NCBI RefSeq assembly: GCF_000972495.1
Contig: NZ_LATM01000035.1
Coordinates: 1-44,200, forward strand
Direction of reading: 5' to 3'
DNA from: Hymenobacter terrenus
GTDB taxonomy: Bacteria > Bacteroidota > Bacteroidia > Cytophagales > Hymenobacteraceae
DNA length: 44,200 nucleotides
A program made the position numbers and the translations under genes. Positions 27,301 through 35,920 of the stretch are shown here, in pieces. The notes beneath the pieces are model-generated. The model had not been told where the DNA came from. It saw nothing but the letters and a program-made list of their open reading frames with translations, and made no database searches. Numbering within the stretch: the first letter of the stretch is position 1; every line of letters starts with the position of its first letter.

Positions 27301-27708
27301 ATGAACACCGCCATTGCCCGCTACGCCGGCCACCTCCGCACCGAAGTCACTCACGTGGCCTCCGGCACTATTATTCAAACCGACGCGCCCACCGATAATC
27401 ATGGCCGAGGAGAAGCTTTTTCCCCCACCGATTTGGTGAGCACCGCCCTTGGCTCGTGCATAATGACGGTGATGGGCATCGTGGCCGAGCGCCACCAGCT
27501 TAACTTGGTCGATAGCACCTTCGCGGTGGTGAAGCACATGAGCACCGAAGCCCCGCGCCGCATTGCGCAAATAGATGTGTTGTTTGAACTCCCGGCCGCT
27601 CTAGCACCCAGCGAACGGGCCTTGCTTGAACGAGCCGCTCATACCTGTCCGGTTTCGTTGAGTTTGCACCCAGACATCAAGCAAAACGTCGTGTTCGAGT
27701 ATCGGTAG
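27301..27708 (+). CDS. OsmC family protein
   Basis: A 135-aa member of the OsmC/Ohr peroxiredoxin family, which reduces organic peroxides using two cysteines. Both are present: Cys 53 in ALGSCIMTVM and Cys 116 in AHTCPVSLSL, with FSPTDL before the first. It is closer to the general OsmC-like type than to classical Ohr. CAACTTTG at 27272-27279, one base off the -7 consensus, may be its promoter. It is convergent with a YtxJ-like bacillithiol protein, so both neighbours concern thiol redox. Confidence 0.93.
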   Translation: MNTAIARYAGHLRTEVTHVASGTIIQTDAPTDNHGRGEAFSPTDLVSTALGSCIMTVMGIVAERHQLNLVDSTFAVVKHMSTEAPRRIAQIDVLFELPAALAPSERALLERAAHTCPVSLSLHPDIKQNVVFEYR

Positions 27709-27723
27709 CTCAAGAGGTGGCAA

Positions 27724-27786
27724 GATAGAGCGTTTACTATTCTAATTTGTGCCCCATGCGCAAGTTAGAATAGTAAACGCTCTATC
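27724..27786. terminator. 22-bp perfect hairpin between convergent genes
   Basis: GATAGAGCGTTTACTATTC and following bases (27724-27745) are perfectly complementary to 27765-27786. GGTGG and CCACC flank the stem, with a three-base bulge. There is no U tract. It lies between the OsmC gene (plus) and the YtxJ-like gene (minus), so it probably serves both as a terminator or 3' end. Confidence 0.75.
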
Positions 27787-27797
27787 CACCCATTTTA

Positions 27798-28139
27798 TTA
27801 TTTCACTACTGCTTTTACATCACTGAGACGAATACCCATGTGCGAGGCGTCATAGCGGCATTCGCCGTCTTGAATCAGCAACAGCTGCGGGGACTCGTGG
27901 CGAATGCCGAACTGCTCGGCAACCTGAGCTGAGAGGGGCCGGAAACGCAACAGGTCGAGGTAGTAGATGGGCAGATCGAGGCCGCTGTCGGGCCATTGGC
28001 GCTCAATCTTGCTCTTGGCGGCCGCGCTGATGGAGCAGGTAGTGCTGTGCTTAAAGATGAGAAGCGGCTGCTCGTGCGAAGCCTGAGCCAAGTCTGCTAA
28101 TTGTTCGGGTTGGGTGAGGGGGAGCCAAGGGGTGGACAT
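27798..28139 (-). CDS. ytxJ: YtxJ-like bacillithiol system redox protein
   Basis: A 113-aa thioredoxin-fold protein of the YtxJ type, proposed to act on bacillithiol mixed disulfides (monothiol bacilliredoxin). The key segment is FKHSTTCSISAAA with the single active Cys 35, followed by LDLLRFRPLSAQVAEQFGIRHESPQLLLI, where ESPQ takes the cis-Pro loop position. The genome also encodes bshC at 40272, so the thiol is likely made. Single gene, convergent with the OsmC gene. Confidence 0.88.
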   Translation of the reverse strand: MSTPWLPLTQPEQLADLAQASHEQPLLIFKHSTTCSISAAAKSKIERQWPDSGLDLPIYYLDLLRFRPLSAQVAEQFGIRHESPQLLLIQDGECRYDASHMGIRLSDVKAVVK

Positions 28140-28328
28140 ATTTTCAACAGTAGTTATCGGTGAGCAATTACCTGAGACTTCAACGGATGTTTCGGTAAGA
28201 AGGGGCGGTAATGGGCCCGAAATTCCCTTTCCAAAATGCGCGAAAAAGCGTCAGTTATGATACAACAGTACAACAACAGTTGATTCCCCCAAAGTCATTC
28301 AAAAAATTTAACCTTGTTGCAAAAGCAC

Positions 28329-28649
28329 CTACAACTTTCTCTTTTTGGGGCGCAGACCCAAGAAGCCAGGAGGTTTCACGTTGGGAGCCGTGCCGTTTTT
28401 ATAGTGAAGCTCGGCGTTGGTTTCGGGCTGCGGCTGGGTACTCTGGCCGCGCTTGAGCCGATCAGGAGTCACATCGAGGTGGCTGTCCTTATAGGGTGAG
28501 TTGGTACGGCGGGCCTCCCGCAGGGCGCGCCGGTTGGCCGCTTTCACCTGGCCCGGCTTTTTATGTATAATTTGGGCCGCCGCGGCGTATGAACTCAAAA
28601 AGAGGCCCAAGGTCAGCAACAGCCCCGTTACTAGCTTAAGGCTTGCCAT
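28329..28649 (-). CDS. Small secreted basic protein
   Basis: A 106-aa protein, not recognised. The signal peptide ends near YAAAAQ at about residue 22, then a short very basic, low-complexity mature part ending RPKKRKL. ATG 28649 lies inside the last codons of the upstream lipoprotein gene (overlap 14 bp), a sign of translational coupling. The frame continues upstream, but that part is antisense-like and lacks signal character. Confidence 0.65.
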   Translation of the reverse strand: MASLKLVTGLLLTLGLFLSSYAAAAQIIHKKPGQVKAANRRALREARRTNSPYKDSHLDVTPDRLKRGQSTQPQPETNAELHYKNGTAPNVKPPGFLGLRPKKRKL

Positions 28650-29199
28650 CGGGTGCCGGGTCAGGCGCCAGGTCGGGTGCAGCATTCGGCTCGGGCGCAG
28701 GGGTGCGTGGGGCGGGCCGATGGTCGGGGCTGTAATTGGGCTTAGCATGGAAACCGTACTTAAATAAATTGCGGATAGACTCAATCGGGCGGAACGGTTT
28801 GGGTTGCTTATTATGGCGCCGACGACGCATTAATTTGGGCTTTTTCATGAGCCCTTGCTTGTCGTACCGGACTGTGGAACGCTCAGGAAGCTTTGCGGCC
28901 TGCGCTTCGGGAGTAGCAGCGGCAACTGCTTCTAGAGGAGCGCCGGTTGGGGTAGATACATCGGTAGCGGCTTCGTCGGTAGCGTCCTCCTTGTTCTTCT
29001 TTTTCTTTTTAAGCTTCGAATCGGAAGCCAAAGCGGCTTTCTTACGTGCTTTGGCCGCCTCCTGCTGCGCCTTAAACTCGGGCGAAGGCTTGGGGGTGGG
29101 CAGGCGGTACGGATGAAAAATCTTACAGCCGCCCAACGCGACCAGCAACAGCACGCCCAGCAAAGACCGCAGAATAAGAGAGGGTAGACTGTAAATCAC
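28636..29199 (-). CDS. Basic low-complexity lipoprotein
   Basis: A 187-aa predicted lipoprotein with a lipobox VALGGC at about residue 25. The rest is low-complexity: Lys/Ala-rich segments (KLKKKKKNK at about 62-70), a basic MRRRRHNKQPK stretch and a Pro/Ala-rich tail. The start is GTG 29199; no ATG is suitable. TACCTTTC, one base off the -7 consensus, lies about 40 bp upstream on its strand. It overlaps the next gene. Possibly a structural or nucleic-acid-binding envelope protein, but this is a guess. Confidence 0.65.
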   Translation of the reverse strand: MIYSLPSLILRSLLGVLLLVALGGCKIFHPYRLPTPKPSPEFKAQQEAAKARKKAALASDSKLKKKKKNKEDATDEAATDVSTPTGAPLEAVAAATPEAQAAKLPERSTVRYDKQGLMKKPKLMRRRRHNKQPKPFRPIESIRNLFKYGFHAKPNYSPDHRPAPRTPAPEPNAAPDLAPDPAPDGKP

Positions 29200-29355
29200 C
29201 GTAAAATGTGCGGGGTCAGAAAGTAAGCAGAAGAAAGGTACGCAAATTACTCACGAAAATCACGCTGACTGACCGAAGCCAGGTAGTAGTCAGGTATTAG
29301 CTATTTGTTATGTAGTCAAATGGCGGCTCGCCACCAGCCATCGGCAACCAGCAAC

Positions 29356-31380
29356 TTAGTAGGTCTGCAGAGCCATTACCTGCTCGCGGAGGCGCTGCTG
29401 GGGCAGGAAAGCGGCTTCGAGCGGCGGCGCAAAAGGAATGGCGGTATCGAGCGACGCTACCCGGCGTACAGGCGCATCGAGGTGCTCAAAGCAATTCTCG
29501 GCTATCCAAGCCGCTATTTCGCCACCAATGCCACCAGTGAGCGTGTCTTCGTGCAGGATGAGGACGCGGCCGTTTTTTTCCACAGTTTTGCGCACGGCTT
29601 CCTCGTCCCAGGGCAGCAGGGTGCGCAGGTCGAGGATGTCGGCCGAGACGTTCAGGTCCTGGCAGACTTGCAGGGCCCAGCGCACTCCCATGCCGTAGGT
29701 GATAATGCTCAGCTCCTCCCCTTCGGCCACCAGCGCGGCCTGGCCGATGGGCGTGGTGTAGTAGGCCTCGGGCACAGGACCAGACAGACTCCGATAGAGC
29801 ATCTTATGCTCGAAGTACATCACCGGGTTGGGGTCTTCGAAGGCGGCACAAAGCAGGCCCTTGGCGTCATGGGGGTTGCTGGGATACACTACTTTCAAGC
29901 CGGGCACATGCGTGAACCAGGCCTCGTTGCTCTGGCTGTGAAAGGGGCCGGCAGCGCTGCCGGCGCCGGTGGGCATGCGCACCACTACGTCGGCATTCTG
30001 GCCCCAGCGGTAGTGGCTTTTGGCGAGGTTATTTACAATCTGGTTGAAGCCGCAGGTCACGAAATCGGCAAACTGCATTTCGACCATGCTTTTCTTGCCC
30101 TTAATGCTCAGGCCCAGCCCCGCACCCACAATGGCCGACTCACACAGCGGCGTATTTCGCACCCGCGCCTTGCCAAACTCGGCCACAAAGCCTTCCGTGA
30201 TTTTGAACACGCCACCGTAGTCAGCAATGTCCTGCCCCATGAGCACCAGGTCGGGGTAGCGCTGCATGCTCTGCTTCAGGCCTTCGGAAATGGCATCAAT
30301 AAAGCGCAACTCCCGGACCTCTTTCGACTCTCCGCTTTTACCTTTTGGCGGGCTTAAATGCAGCGAAGCATCTGGGGTGAACGGCCGATACATGTCAGCC
30401 AGTTCCTCCTGTACGTCGGCCGTGGGCATGGGCTCGGCGTCGGCTTCCTGCAAGCCGGCCTCAATGGCGGCTTTGATTGTTTCGCGGATTGTTTGACGGG
30501 CAGTTTGGGAAAGGATGCCTTCCTGTAGCAACCACTTTTCATAGTTTTCCACCGGGTCCTTGGCGGCCCATTCCTCCATCAGAGACTGGGGCACGTACTT
30601 GGTGCCGCTGGCTTCTTCATGGCCGCGCATGCGAAAGGTGAGGGCTTCTACCAGCACGGGACGCGGGTTTTCGCGCAGGTCTTCGGCCAGGCGCTTCACG
30701 GTGGAGTACACTTCCAGCACGTTGTTGCCATCGACCTGTACGGCCTCCATGCCATAGGCCGGACCTTTGTCGACGAAAGATTTGAAGCGAAACTGCTCGT
30801 TGCTGGGCGTACTCAGGCCGTAGCCGTTATTCTCAATCATGAAAATAACCGGCAGCTGCCACACGGCGGCCACGTTCAGAGCCTCGTGGAAGTCGCCTTC
30901 GCTGGCCCCGCCGTCGCCGCTGTAGGTTAGGGTGACTTTGGCTTTTTGATCGAGCAAATCGGCCAAGGCAATGCCGCCCGCCACGGCCAATTGCGGGCCC
31001 AGATGCGAAATCATGCCCACGATGTGGTGCTCATTGGTGCCGAAGTGGAAGCTACGGTCGCGGCCCTTGGTGAAGCCGGTGCGCTTGCCCTGCCACTGCG
31101 CAAAAAGGCGCCCCAGCGGCACTTCGCGCCCCGTAAAAACGCCCAAGTTGCGGTGCAGTGGCAGGATGTATTCGTCGGCCTCCAGCGCCAAGGTGCTGCC
31201 CACCGAAATAGCCTCCTGTCCAATACCCGAAAACCACTTGCTCACCTTGCCCTGCCGCAGCAAAATCAGCATTTTTTCCTCAATCAGACGCGGGCGCAAC
31301 AAGTGCTGGTAAAGATGCAGGAGCGTTTCATTGGAAAGGTCGAGACGGTCGAACTGAAGGGCAACAGCGGTGGGGGTCAT
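29356..31380 (-). CDS. Fused 2-oxo acid dehydrogenase E1 (alpha and beta subunits)
   Basis: A 674-aa thiamine-diphosphate enzyme, the decarboxylating E1 of a 2-oxo acid dehydrogenase complex, probably branched-chain or pyruvate type. The alpha part (about 1-340) holds the ThDP motif GDGG (155-158) through ENNGYG. A linker follows, and the beta part (about 355-674) begins at RFIDAISEGL and has the late EDTLTGGIGGEI motif. Alpha-beta fusion is common in Bacteroidota. ATG 31380 is chosen over the upstream 31452 start, because the promoter TACCTTTG at 31409-31416 lies between them. Substrate cannot be assigned; E2 and E3 are not nearby. Confidence 0.93.
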   Translation of the reverse strand: MTPTAVALQFDRLDLSNETLLHLYQHLLRPRLIEEKMLILLRQGKVSKWFSGIGQEAISVGSTLALEADEYILPLHRNLGVFTGREVPLGRLFAQWQGKRTGFTKGRDRSFHFGTNEHHIVGMISHLGPQLAVAGGIALADLLDQKAKVTLTYSGDGGASEGDFHEALNVAAVWQLPVIFMIENNGYGLSTPSNEQFRFKSFVDKGPAYGMEAVQVDGNNVLEVYSTVKRLAEDLRENPRPVLVEALTFRMRGHEEASGTKYVPQSLMEEWAAKDPVENYEKWLLQEGILSQTARQTIRETIKAAIEAGLQEADAEPMPTADVQEELADMYRPFTPDASLHLSPPKGKSGESKEVRELRFIDAISEGLKQSMQRYPDLVLMGQDIADYGGVFKITEGFVAEFGKARVRNTPLCESAIVGAGLGLSIKGKKSMVEMQFADFVTCGFNQIVNNLAKSHYRWGQNADVVVRMPTGAGSAAGPFHSQSNEAWFTHVPGLKVVYPSNPHDAKGLLCAAFEDPNPVMYFEHKMLYRSLSGPVPEAYYTTPIGQAALVAEGEELSIITYGMGVRWALQVCQDLNVSADILDLRTLLPWDEEAVRKTVEKNGRVLILHEDTLTGGIGGEIAAWIAENCFEHLDAPVRRVASLDTAIPFAPPLEAAFLPQQRLREQVMALQTY

Positions 31381-31408
31381 GGGCGGGAAGAGGGAATCAG
31401 TAACCCGA

Positions 31409-31416
31409 CAAAGGTA
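31409..31416 (-). promoter_or_regulatory. -7 promoter element of the fused E1 gene
   Basis: TACCTTTG on the minus strand is an exact TAnnTTTG match, 28 bp before ATG 31380. The expected -33 TTG is not evident. Confidence 0.55.
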
Positions 31417-31517
31417 ACAGGGCTCCGCTTGCTCCGTGTATAAATGAGGCACCTAGTCCTAACCAGATATTCCCCTAATAATTCAATAGTAGCAGAAGCC
31501 CCCTCCGCCCCTCTTCT

Positions 31518-32096
31518 CTACCGACGAAGCTGAATATCGAACCGTCCTTCCGTTATCAACAACTCGGCTGGGAAGTCGGTGGGCAAATTGCTGCCTCCGT
31601 GGGGCACCGCCCGCAACTCAAACCGGCCCGCTATAAACGGATGGACCCCGGTCGTGTCAAGCCGGGTAATAGTGAGCGTGCCCGTGTGCTTTGCATCGGT
31701 CGAATACTCGACGAGGCTGTTAGTAGTTTCCAGTTTGGCGCCACTGCTGTTTTCGGGCTGGGTGGCCCCTAATGGATATACGCCAGGCCCCGTAACATGG
31801 GCGGCCGTGAAATAGAAATTAGTGACGGGTCCCACCACTTGCAACCGCCGAAACGCGTCGATGCGCAGCTCACCATGTCGGTAATGAATGTTAGGCGTGA
31901 GCACATGGCCCATCAGCGTACTGGTATTATTGGCTTCCCACGTCTGCCCGTTCATGCGGCAGCCGAAGGTGTTGGCCCCACGCTGGGTTTCGGCGGGCAG
32001 GTTCACCGGCTGCGGCTCCGGAAACAGTTTGTCCGTGGCGTCTTCGCAGCCCATCAGCAGCGGTAGGAGCAGCAGCAAGTTTATCTTTTTCAACAT
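31518..32096 (-). CDS. Putative lipoprotein (DUF6252-like)
   Basis: A 192-aa predicted lipoprotein. The signal peptide ends LLMGC at about residue 17. After a Pro-rich linker, NTFGCRMNGQTWEA starts a beta-rich domain resembling the small beta-sandwich lipoproteins of Bacteroidota (DUF6252-type; tentative). Internal strands like GTLTITRLDTTGVHPFIAGRFEL fit. ATG 32096 is preferred over ATG 32123, since it directly starts the signal peptide MLKKINLLLLL. A single gene upstream of the E1 gene. Confidence 0.75.
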   Translation of the reverse strand: MLKKINLLLLLPLLMGCEDATDKLFPEPQPVNLPAETQRGANTFGCRMNGQTWEANNTSTLMGHVLTPNIHYRHGELRIDAFRRLQVVGPVTNFYFTAAHVTGPGVYPLGATQPENSSGAKLETTNSLVEYSTDAKHTGTLTITRLDTTGVHPFIAGRFELRAVPHGGSNLPTDFPAELLITEGRFDIQLRR

Positions 32097-32293
32097 TGTA
32101 GTAGAGATTAGACTAGGCTGCATAGCTTTTTCTGAAAATATGGAAGATGATGCTGAGCGAATGTAACAAGTTGCAGCTAAATGTTACTTCTACGCAGCGC
32201 TACTTTGCTGCTCGCTGGTGCCTATGTTATGCTTGAAAGCACCAATATTCTAAAGGAAAACATGCAGATACGAACGCACTTGCCTTTAGATTC
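32097..32293. other. Intergenic region with no gene seen
   Basis: About 200 bp after the start of the lipoprotein gene with neither a clear promoter nor a supportable ORF. It borders the coding-like remnant at 32294. Confidence 0.4.
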
Positions 32294-32467
32294 ATGTTGT
32301 TTTTGTGCCATCCTGTGAGTGGCCAGAATCTACTCATAACCGGCAACTACTGCGGCTTCGGCCCCAACTTGGCCGGGGACAGCGCAGCTCCCTACCGGGC
32401 CGGCCAAGGCCCCAACGTGTACCCTATGACTTCGGTGTGGCAAGTAGGCGTGCGGACGCCGTCTTAA
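32294..32467 (+). pseudogene. Coding-like remnant, 3' end of a lost gene
   Basis: A 57-codon frame from 32294 to a TAA at 32467 with good coding character: the peptide from GQNLLITGNYCGFG to VWQVGVRTPS reads like the C-terminus of a larger secreted protein. The first dozen codons are unlike the rest. No signal peptide or family was recognised. I take it as the 3' remnant of a deleted gene, but a tiny intact gene is possible. Confidence 0.35.
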
Positions 32468-32585
32468 CGACCACCTGAGCCCGCTGCAGCGAAGTAGCAG
32501 TCGTTCCCCGTTGATCCCTGCGCTTGCAAGGCGTCCTGATTTTGCTCTACCTTGAGGCACGAAAGCACTACTTAAAACGTCTTTT

Positions 32586-34049
32586 TTGACTTATTCATTG
32601 ACAAGAAATCGATTATTCTCTATTCTACTTGCCTTATTCGTCCTGCTGGATTTGGGCTACACTTTTGTACAGGCTTACCAGATACCCCTAGAGGGTGACC
32701 TGCCCTCCATCGTATTGCCGGGCCCCGAATGCCGACAGGTGCTGAGTGACCCATTTGGGTGGGCGGCCCTGACGCGCAACGAGGTTTATGTAGCCCCCAA
32801 CCGCTTTTTTGCGCATGCAGCCATGGTGTGCTATTTCAAGTCGGTGCCGTTCGCACTACAGCGCATCACGGACCCAATCAGTAGCGTGTACGCGGCGTGT
32901 GCCCTGTTTGGCGTATTGGTGCAGGCGCTGCTACTATATGTACTAGGGGTATATATCAGCGGCGGCTACGGGCTTGGAAGACGCAGCTTCTGGCTGGCGG
33001 TGGCTCTGCTGGTGCCACTCTTCCAAATGGATGGTTATAACGACCAAATGGGCGTCATTGAACATTCCATTACTTACACCTTCTTCTACGCGTTTCCGTT
33101 GCTGCTGCTGCTTGTGCTGCTGCTCCCTTTTTACCAGGCCGCGTATCGCGGGCTGCCGCTACAGCTAAGCTGGCCCAGCCGGCTGGTGCTGGTGGCGCTC
33201 ATGGTAGTCCTGGCATTCAACGGAGCCATCATTCCTGGTACCGTAGCAGTGCTAAGCTTCTGCATAGTGCTGTATTGGGTGGTGCGACAGTGGCAGACGG
33301 GCGCGCGTTTTGGCATCGGGCAGTGGCTCGAACGGGTGCGGCAGCTTCCCTCATTGGCGCCGGTGCTACTGGGGCTGTTCGGCGTTTTGTGTCTGTATTC
33401 TCTATATATTGGATTTAATGAATGGGAGAGTTTAGGACACAGCCTGCCTCTGTGGCAGCGGTACGTACGCATCCCAGCCGGCATTGCCTGGCAGTATCGC
33501 AAGCTGGGCATGCCATTGCTCACCCTGGCTCTGCTGGCTAATATCCAACTCATCCGCCGACTGGTGCCGGCCTCACCCGACAGTGAGCGGATAATTACCA
33601 TGGTGCGGTGGCTGGGAATATTTGCTGCCATCTACCTACTGGTGCTGCCGCTGGGCGGCTACCGCGAATACCGGGCGCTCATCGTGCGCCGCGACTCCGT
33701 GCTCCCGCTTATTCTAGGCCTGATGTTTCTTTACGGTCTTTCCACTTGCTTCTTGCTGCGATACTTGCCAGCCCGGCCCCGGCGCTGGTACCTTGGGGCA
33801 GTTCTGGTATTTTCGGCCATTTACATAAACGCCGACAAAAAGCTGCCTGCCGTAAACAACGCCTGCGAGCGCGAAAATCTGGAGAGGCTAGCTCGGGCTA
33901 CTGAGCCAGTCGTTCGGCTGGGGGCGGGCTGCACGGTGATGTCGTGGGTCAAGACCGGCTCTCCACAAGAGTCCGAAGTTAATGCCCAACTGCTGGAGTA
34001 CTGGGGCATCACCCAGGGCAAACGGCTCTACTATCAGGAAGGCTGGTAA
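32586..34049 (+). CDS. Polytopic membrane protein of unknown function
   Basis: A 487-aa integral membrane protein with roughly ten hydrophobic segments (the first at about residues 10-30). The overall layout, with a charged segment after the first helix and a soluble C-terminal 70 residues, resembles the glycosyltransferase-like membrane proteins of surface polysaccharide loci, though no catalytic motif is clear. The start must be TTG 32586: an in-frame stop lies at 32553, and no ATG precedes the first helix. It is followed by the M16 peptidase gene after 76 bp on the same strand. Confidence 0.75.
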   Translation: MTYSLTRNRLFSILLALFVLLDLGYTFVQAYQIPLEGDLPSIVLPGPECRQVLSDPFGWAALTRNEVYVAPNRFFAHAAMVCYFKSVPFALQRITDPISSVYAACALFGVLVQALLLYVLGVYISGGYGLGRRSFWLAVALLVPLFQMDGYNDQMGVIEHSITYTFFYAFPLLLLLVLLLPFYQAAYRGLPLQLSWPSRLVLVALMVVLAFNGAIIPGTVAVLSFCIVLYWVVRQWQTGARFGIGQWLERVRQLPSLAPVLLGLFGVLCLYSLYIGFNEWESLGHSLPLWQRYVRIPAGIAWQYRKLGMPLLTLALLANIQLIRRLVPASPDSERIITMVRWLGIFAAIYLLVLPLGGYREYRALIVRRDSVLPLILGLMFLYGLSTCFLLRYLPARPRRWYLGAVLVFSAIYINADKKLPAVNNACERENLERLARATEPVVRLGAGCTVMSWVKTGSPQESEVNAQLLEYWGITQGKRLYYQEGW

Positions 34050-34125
34050 GCTGCGGCCGGGTTTTCGCTGCACCCGAACCTAACGCCCATGCTAGTAGTT
34101 TGCTGCTTACTTTATTTCCCTTTCT

Positions 34126-35370
34126 ATGATTCATTTCACCGAATTCACCCTCGACAACGGCCTGCGCTGCATCGTTCACGAAGATTTTTCCACGCCCATG
34201 GCCGTACTCAACGTGATGTACGATGTGGGCTCGCGCGATGAAGACCCTGGCCACACGGGCTTTGCCCATTTGTTCGAGCACCTCATGTTTTCGGGCTCTG
34301 TCAACATCCCAAGCTACGATGAACCGTTGCAGCGCGTGGGAGGCGAAAACAATGCCTTCACCAGTTCCGACGTCACCAACTACTACCTCTCGCTGCCAGC
34401 AGCCAACCTCGAAACTGGCTTCTGGCTCGAAAGCGACCGGATGCTGAACCTTGCTTTCTCCGAAAATGGCTTGGAGGTGCAGCGCAAAGTAGTAGTTGAG
34501 GAGTTCAAACAGAGCTACCTCAACCAGCCTTACGGCGACGTGTGGCTTAAGCTCAAGCCCCTCGCCTACCACACCCACCCCTACCAGTGGAACACCATCG
34601 GCAAGGAGATTTCGCATATCGAAAATGCTGTGATGGACGACGTACGCGGCTTTTTTCAGAAGCACTATGCTCCTCAGAATGCCGTGCTGGTAGTAGCTGG
34701 TGCCGTGAGCACTGCCGAAGTGCGCCGCCTGGCCGAAAAATGGTTTGGCCCCATCCCCGGTGGCCCGGCCTACCAGCGCCACCTGCCCCAGGAGCCCGAG
34801 CAGCGCGAGGCCAGACACCTCGCTGCCTCTGCTCCCGTGCCCCTGAGCGCCCTCTACAAAGCCTACCACATGCCCGCCCGCGCCGATGAGCGCTACCACG
34901 CCGTGGACCTGCTGAGCGACGTACTGGGCCGCGGTAAATCGGCTCGCCTGCACCAGCGCTTGGTAAAGGAGCAGGCCTTGTTCAACAATATTTCGGCTTC
35001 TCTCACCGGCTCACTCGACCCGGGCTTGCTCGTCATCAGCGGTAAGCTGAACGCGGGCGTGGACCTAAAAGCAGCAGACGCCGCCGTCGAAGCCATCGTG
35101 GCGGAGTTTTTGGCTGAGGATGTGGATGCTCAGGAGCTCGAAAAAGTAAAAAACCAGGCCGAGAGCAGCCTGGTTTTCGGAGAAATTGACCTGTTGAACC
35201 GCGCCCTAAACTTGGCCTACAGCAAACTGCAAGGCGACGCCAACTTGGTGAATGATGAAAGCCGCCGCATCCAAGCCGTGACCGTGGCCGACGTGCGGAA
35301 CGCCGCGCAACTGGTGCTGCGGCCCGAAAACTGCAGCACCTTATACTACGAAGCCGTAGCAGCGGAATAG
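34126..35370 (+). CDS. M16 family zinc metallopeptidase
   Basis: A 414-aa pitrilysin/processing-peptidase-type protease. The inverted zinc motif HLFEH is at residues 48-52, with a Glu at about 125 (VVVEEFKQ) as third ligand. Two M16 half-domains fit the length. No signal peptide is seen, so it may be cytoplasmic or depend on another export route. In Bacteroidota such genes often occur in pairs with an inactive partner, but here there is only one. The next gene on the opposite strand ends 8 bp after its stop. Confidence 0.93.
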   Translation: MIHFTEFTLDNGLRCIVHEDFSTPMAVLNVMYDVGSRDEDPGHTGFAHLFEHLMFSGSVNIPSYDEPLQRVGGENNAFTSSDVTNYYLSLPAANLETGFWLESDRMLNLAFSENGLEVQRKVVVEEFKQSYLNQPYGDVWLKLKPLAYHTHPYQWNTIGKEISHIENAVMDDVRGFFQKHYAPQNAVLVVAGAVSTAEVRRLAEKWFGPIPGGPAYQRHLPQEPEQREARHLAASAPVPLSALYKAYHMPARADERYHAVDLLSDVLGRGKSARLHQRLVKEQALFNNISASLTGSLDPGLLVISGKLNAGVDLKAADAAVEAIVAEFLAEDVDAQELEKVKNQAESSLVFGEIDLLNRALNLAYSKLQGDANLVNDESRRIQAVTVADVRNAAQLVLRPENCSTLYYEAVAAE

Positions 35371-35377
35371 TTGGCCG

Positions 35378-35737
35378 CTACTTTTTGGTAGCTGTCGGCG
35401 CGCTGCCGTCGCGGCTCAGGGAGCTGTTGGTTGGCTTTTTATAGGCTGGCCGGGGAGCACGGTTGTCGTTGTAGCCACCGTTTTTCTGGTAGCCTTCCTG
35501 CTTGCGCATCGGCACGCCGGGGGCCAGGTAGGCGGTGCCATCTTTAATGTCCTGCGGCACCCCCGCGCCATAGGGCTTGCCGGTATGAGGGTTGATGTTG
35601 GCAGCGCGCTTGCGGGGGGCTTTGCGACTAGAGTAGGGCGCAATTTTCCTTCTGGCAGCACGAGGTTTAGTTTGAGCGCTGGCATCGACCATTACGAAGG
35701 CGCAGAGCAACAGTGAGGCGAAAAAGTAGCGAAGCAT
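35378..35737 (-). CDS. Small secreted APGxP-motif protein 1
   Basis: A 119-aa secreted protein, not recognised. The signal peptide ends near DASAQ at about residue 22; the mature part is short, basic and Pro/Gly rich. The motif LAPGVPMRKQEG at about residues 72-83 recurs in similar form in the next two minus-strand genes. It is convergent with the M16 gene, only 7 bp apart. The C-terminal tail is low-complexity (SSLSRDGSAPTATKK). Confidence 0.6.
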   Translation of the reverse strand: MLRYFFASLLLCAFVMVDASAQTKPRAARRKIAPYSSRKAPRKRAANINPHTGKPYGAGVPQDIKDGTAYLAPGVPMRKQEGYQKNGGYNDNRAPRPAYKKPTNSSLSRDGSAPTATKK

Positions 35738-35800
35738 ATAATCAATGAAAATGGTTAATGATGAATTGAATAGGTAGACTTACGTAAGCTGAACCAAAAG

Positions 35801-35865
35801 TTTTCGACCCCCATCATGCTCGCTGCTGCCTTAGGCGGGTAGCAGCGCATAATGAGGGCCGAAAA
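35801..35865. terminator. Imperfect 30-bp hairpin between secreted protein genes
   Basis: TTTTCGACCC at 35801-35810 pairs with GGGCCGAAAA at about 35856-35865, and the stem extends inward through CGCTGCT/AGCAGCG with a few mismatches. On the minus strand it would be followed by a T-rich stretch, fitting a terminator for the 35921 gene. Confidence 0.6.
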
Positions 35866-35920
35866 TACGGTAAGCCGTTTGTATTATGCCTAGCGCAAAC
35901 TAAACAGCAGCTAGTTATAC

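Noticed and set aside
29305..30357. Plus-strand open frame opposite the fused E1 gene
   Set aside because: Shadow of a well-supported gene in another frame; low-quality sequence without motifs.
34009..34953. Minus-strand open frame opposite the M16 gene
   Set aside because: Antisense to a gene with an intact HxxEH motif; no independent evidence.
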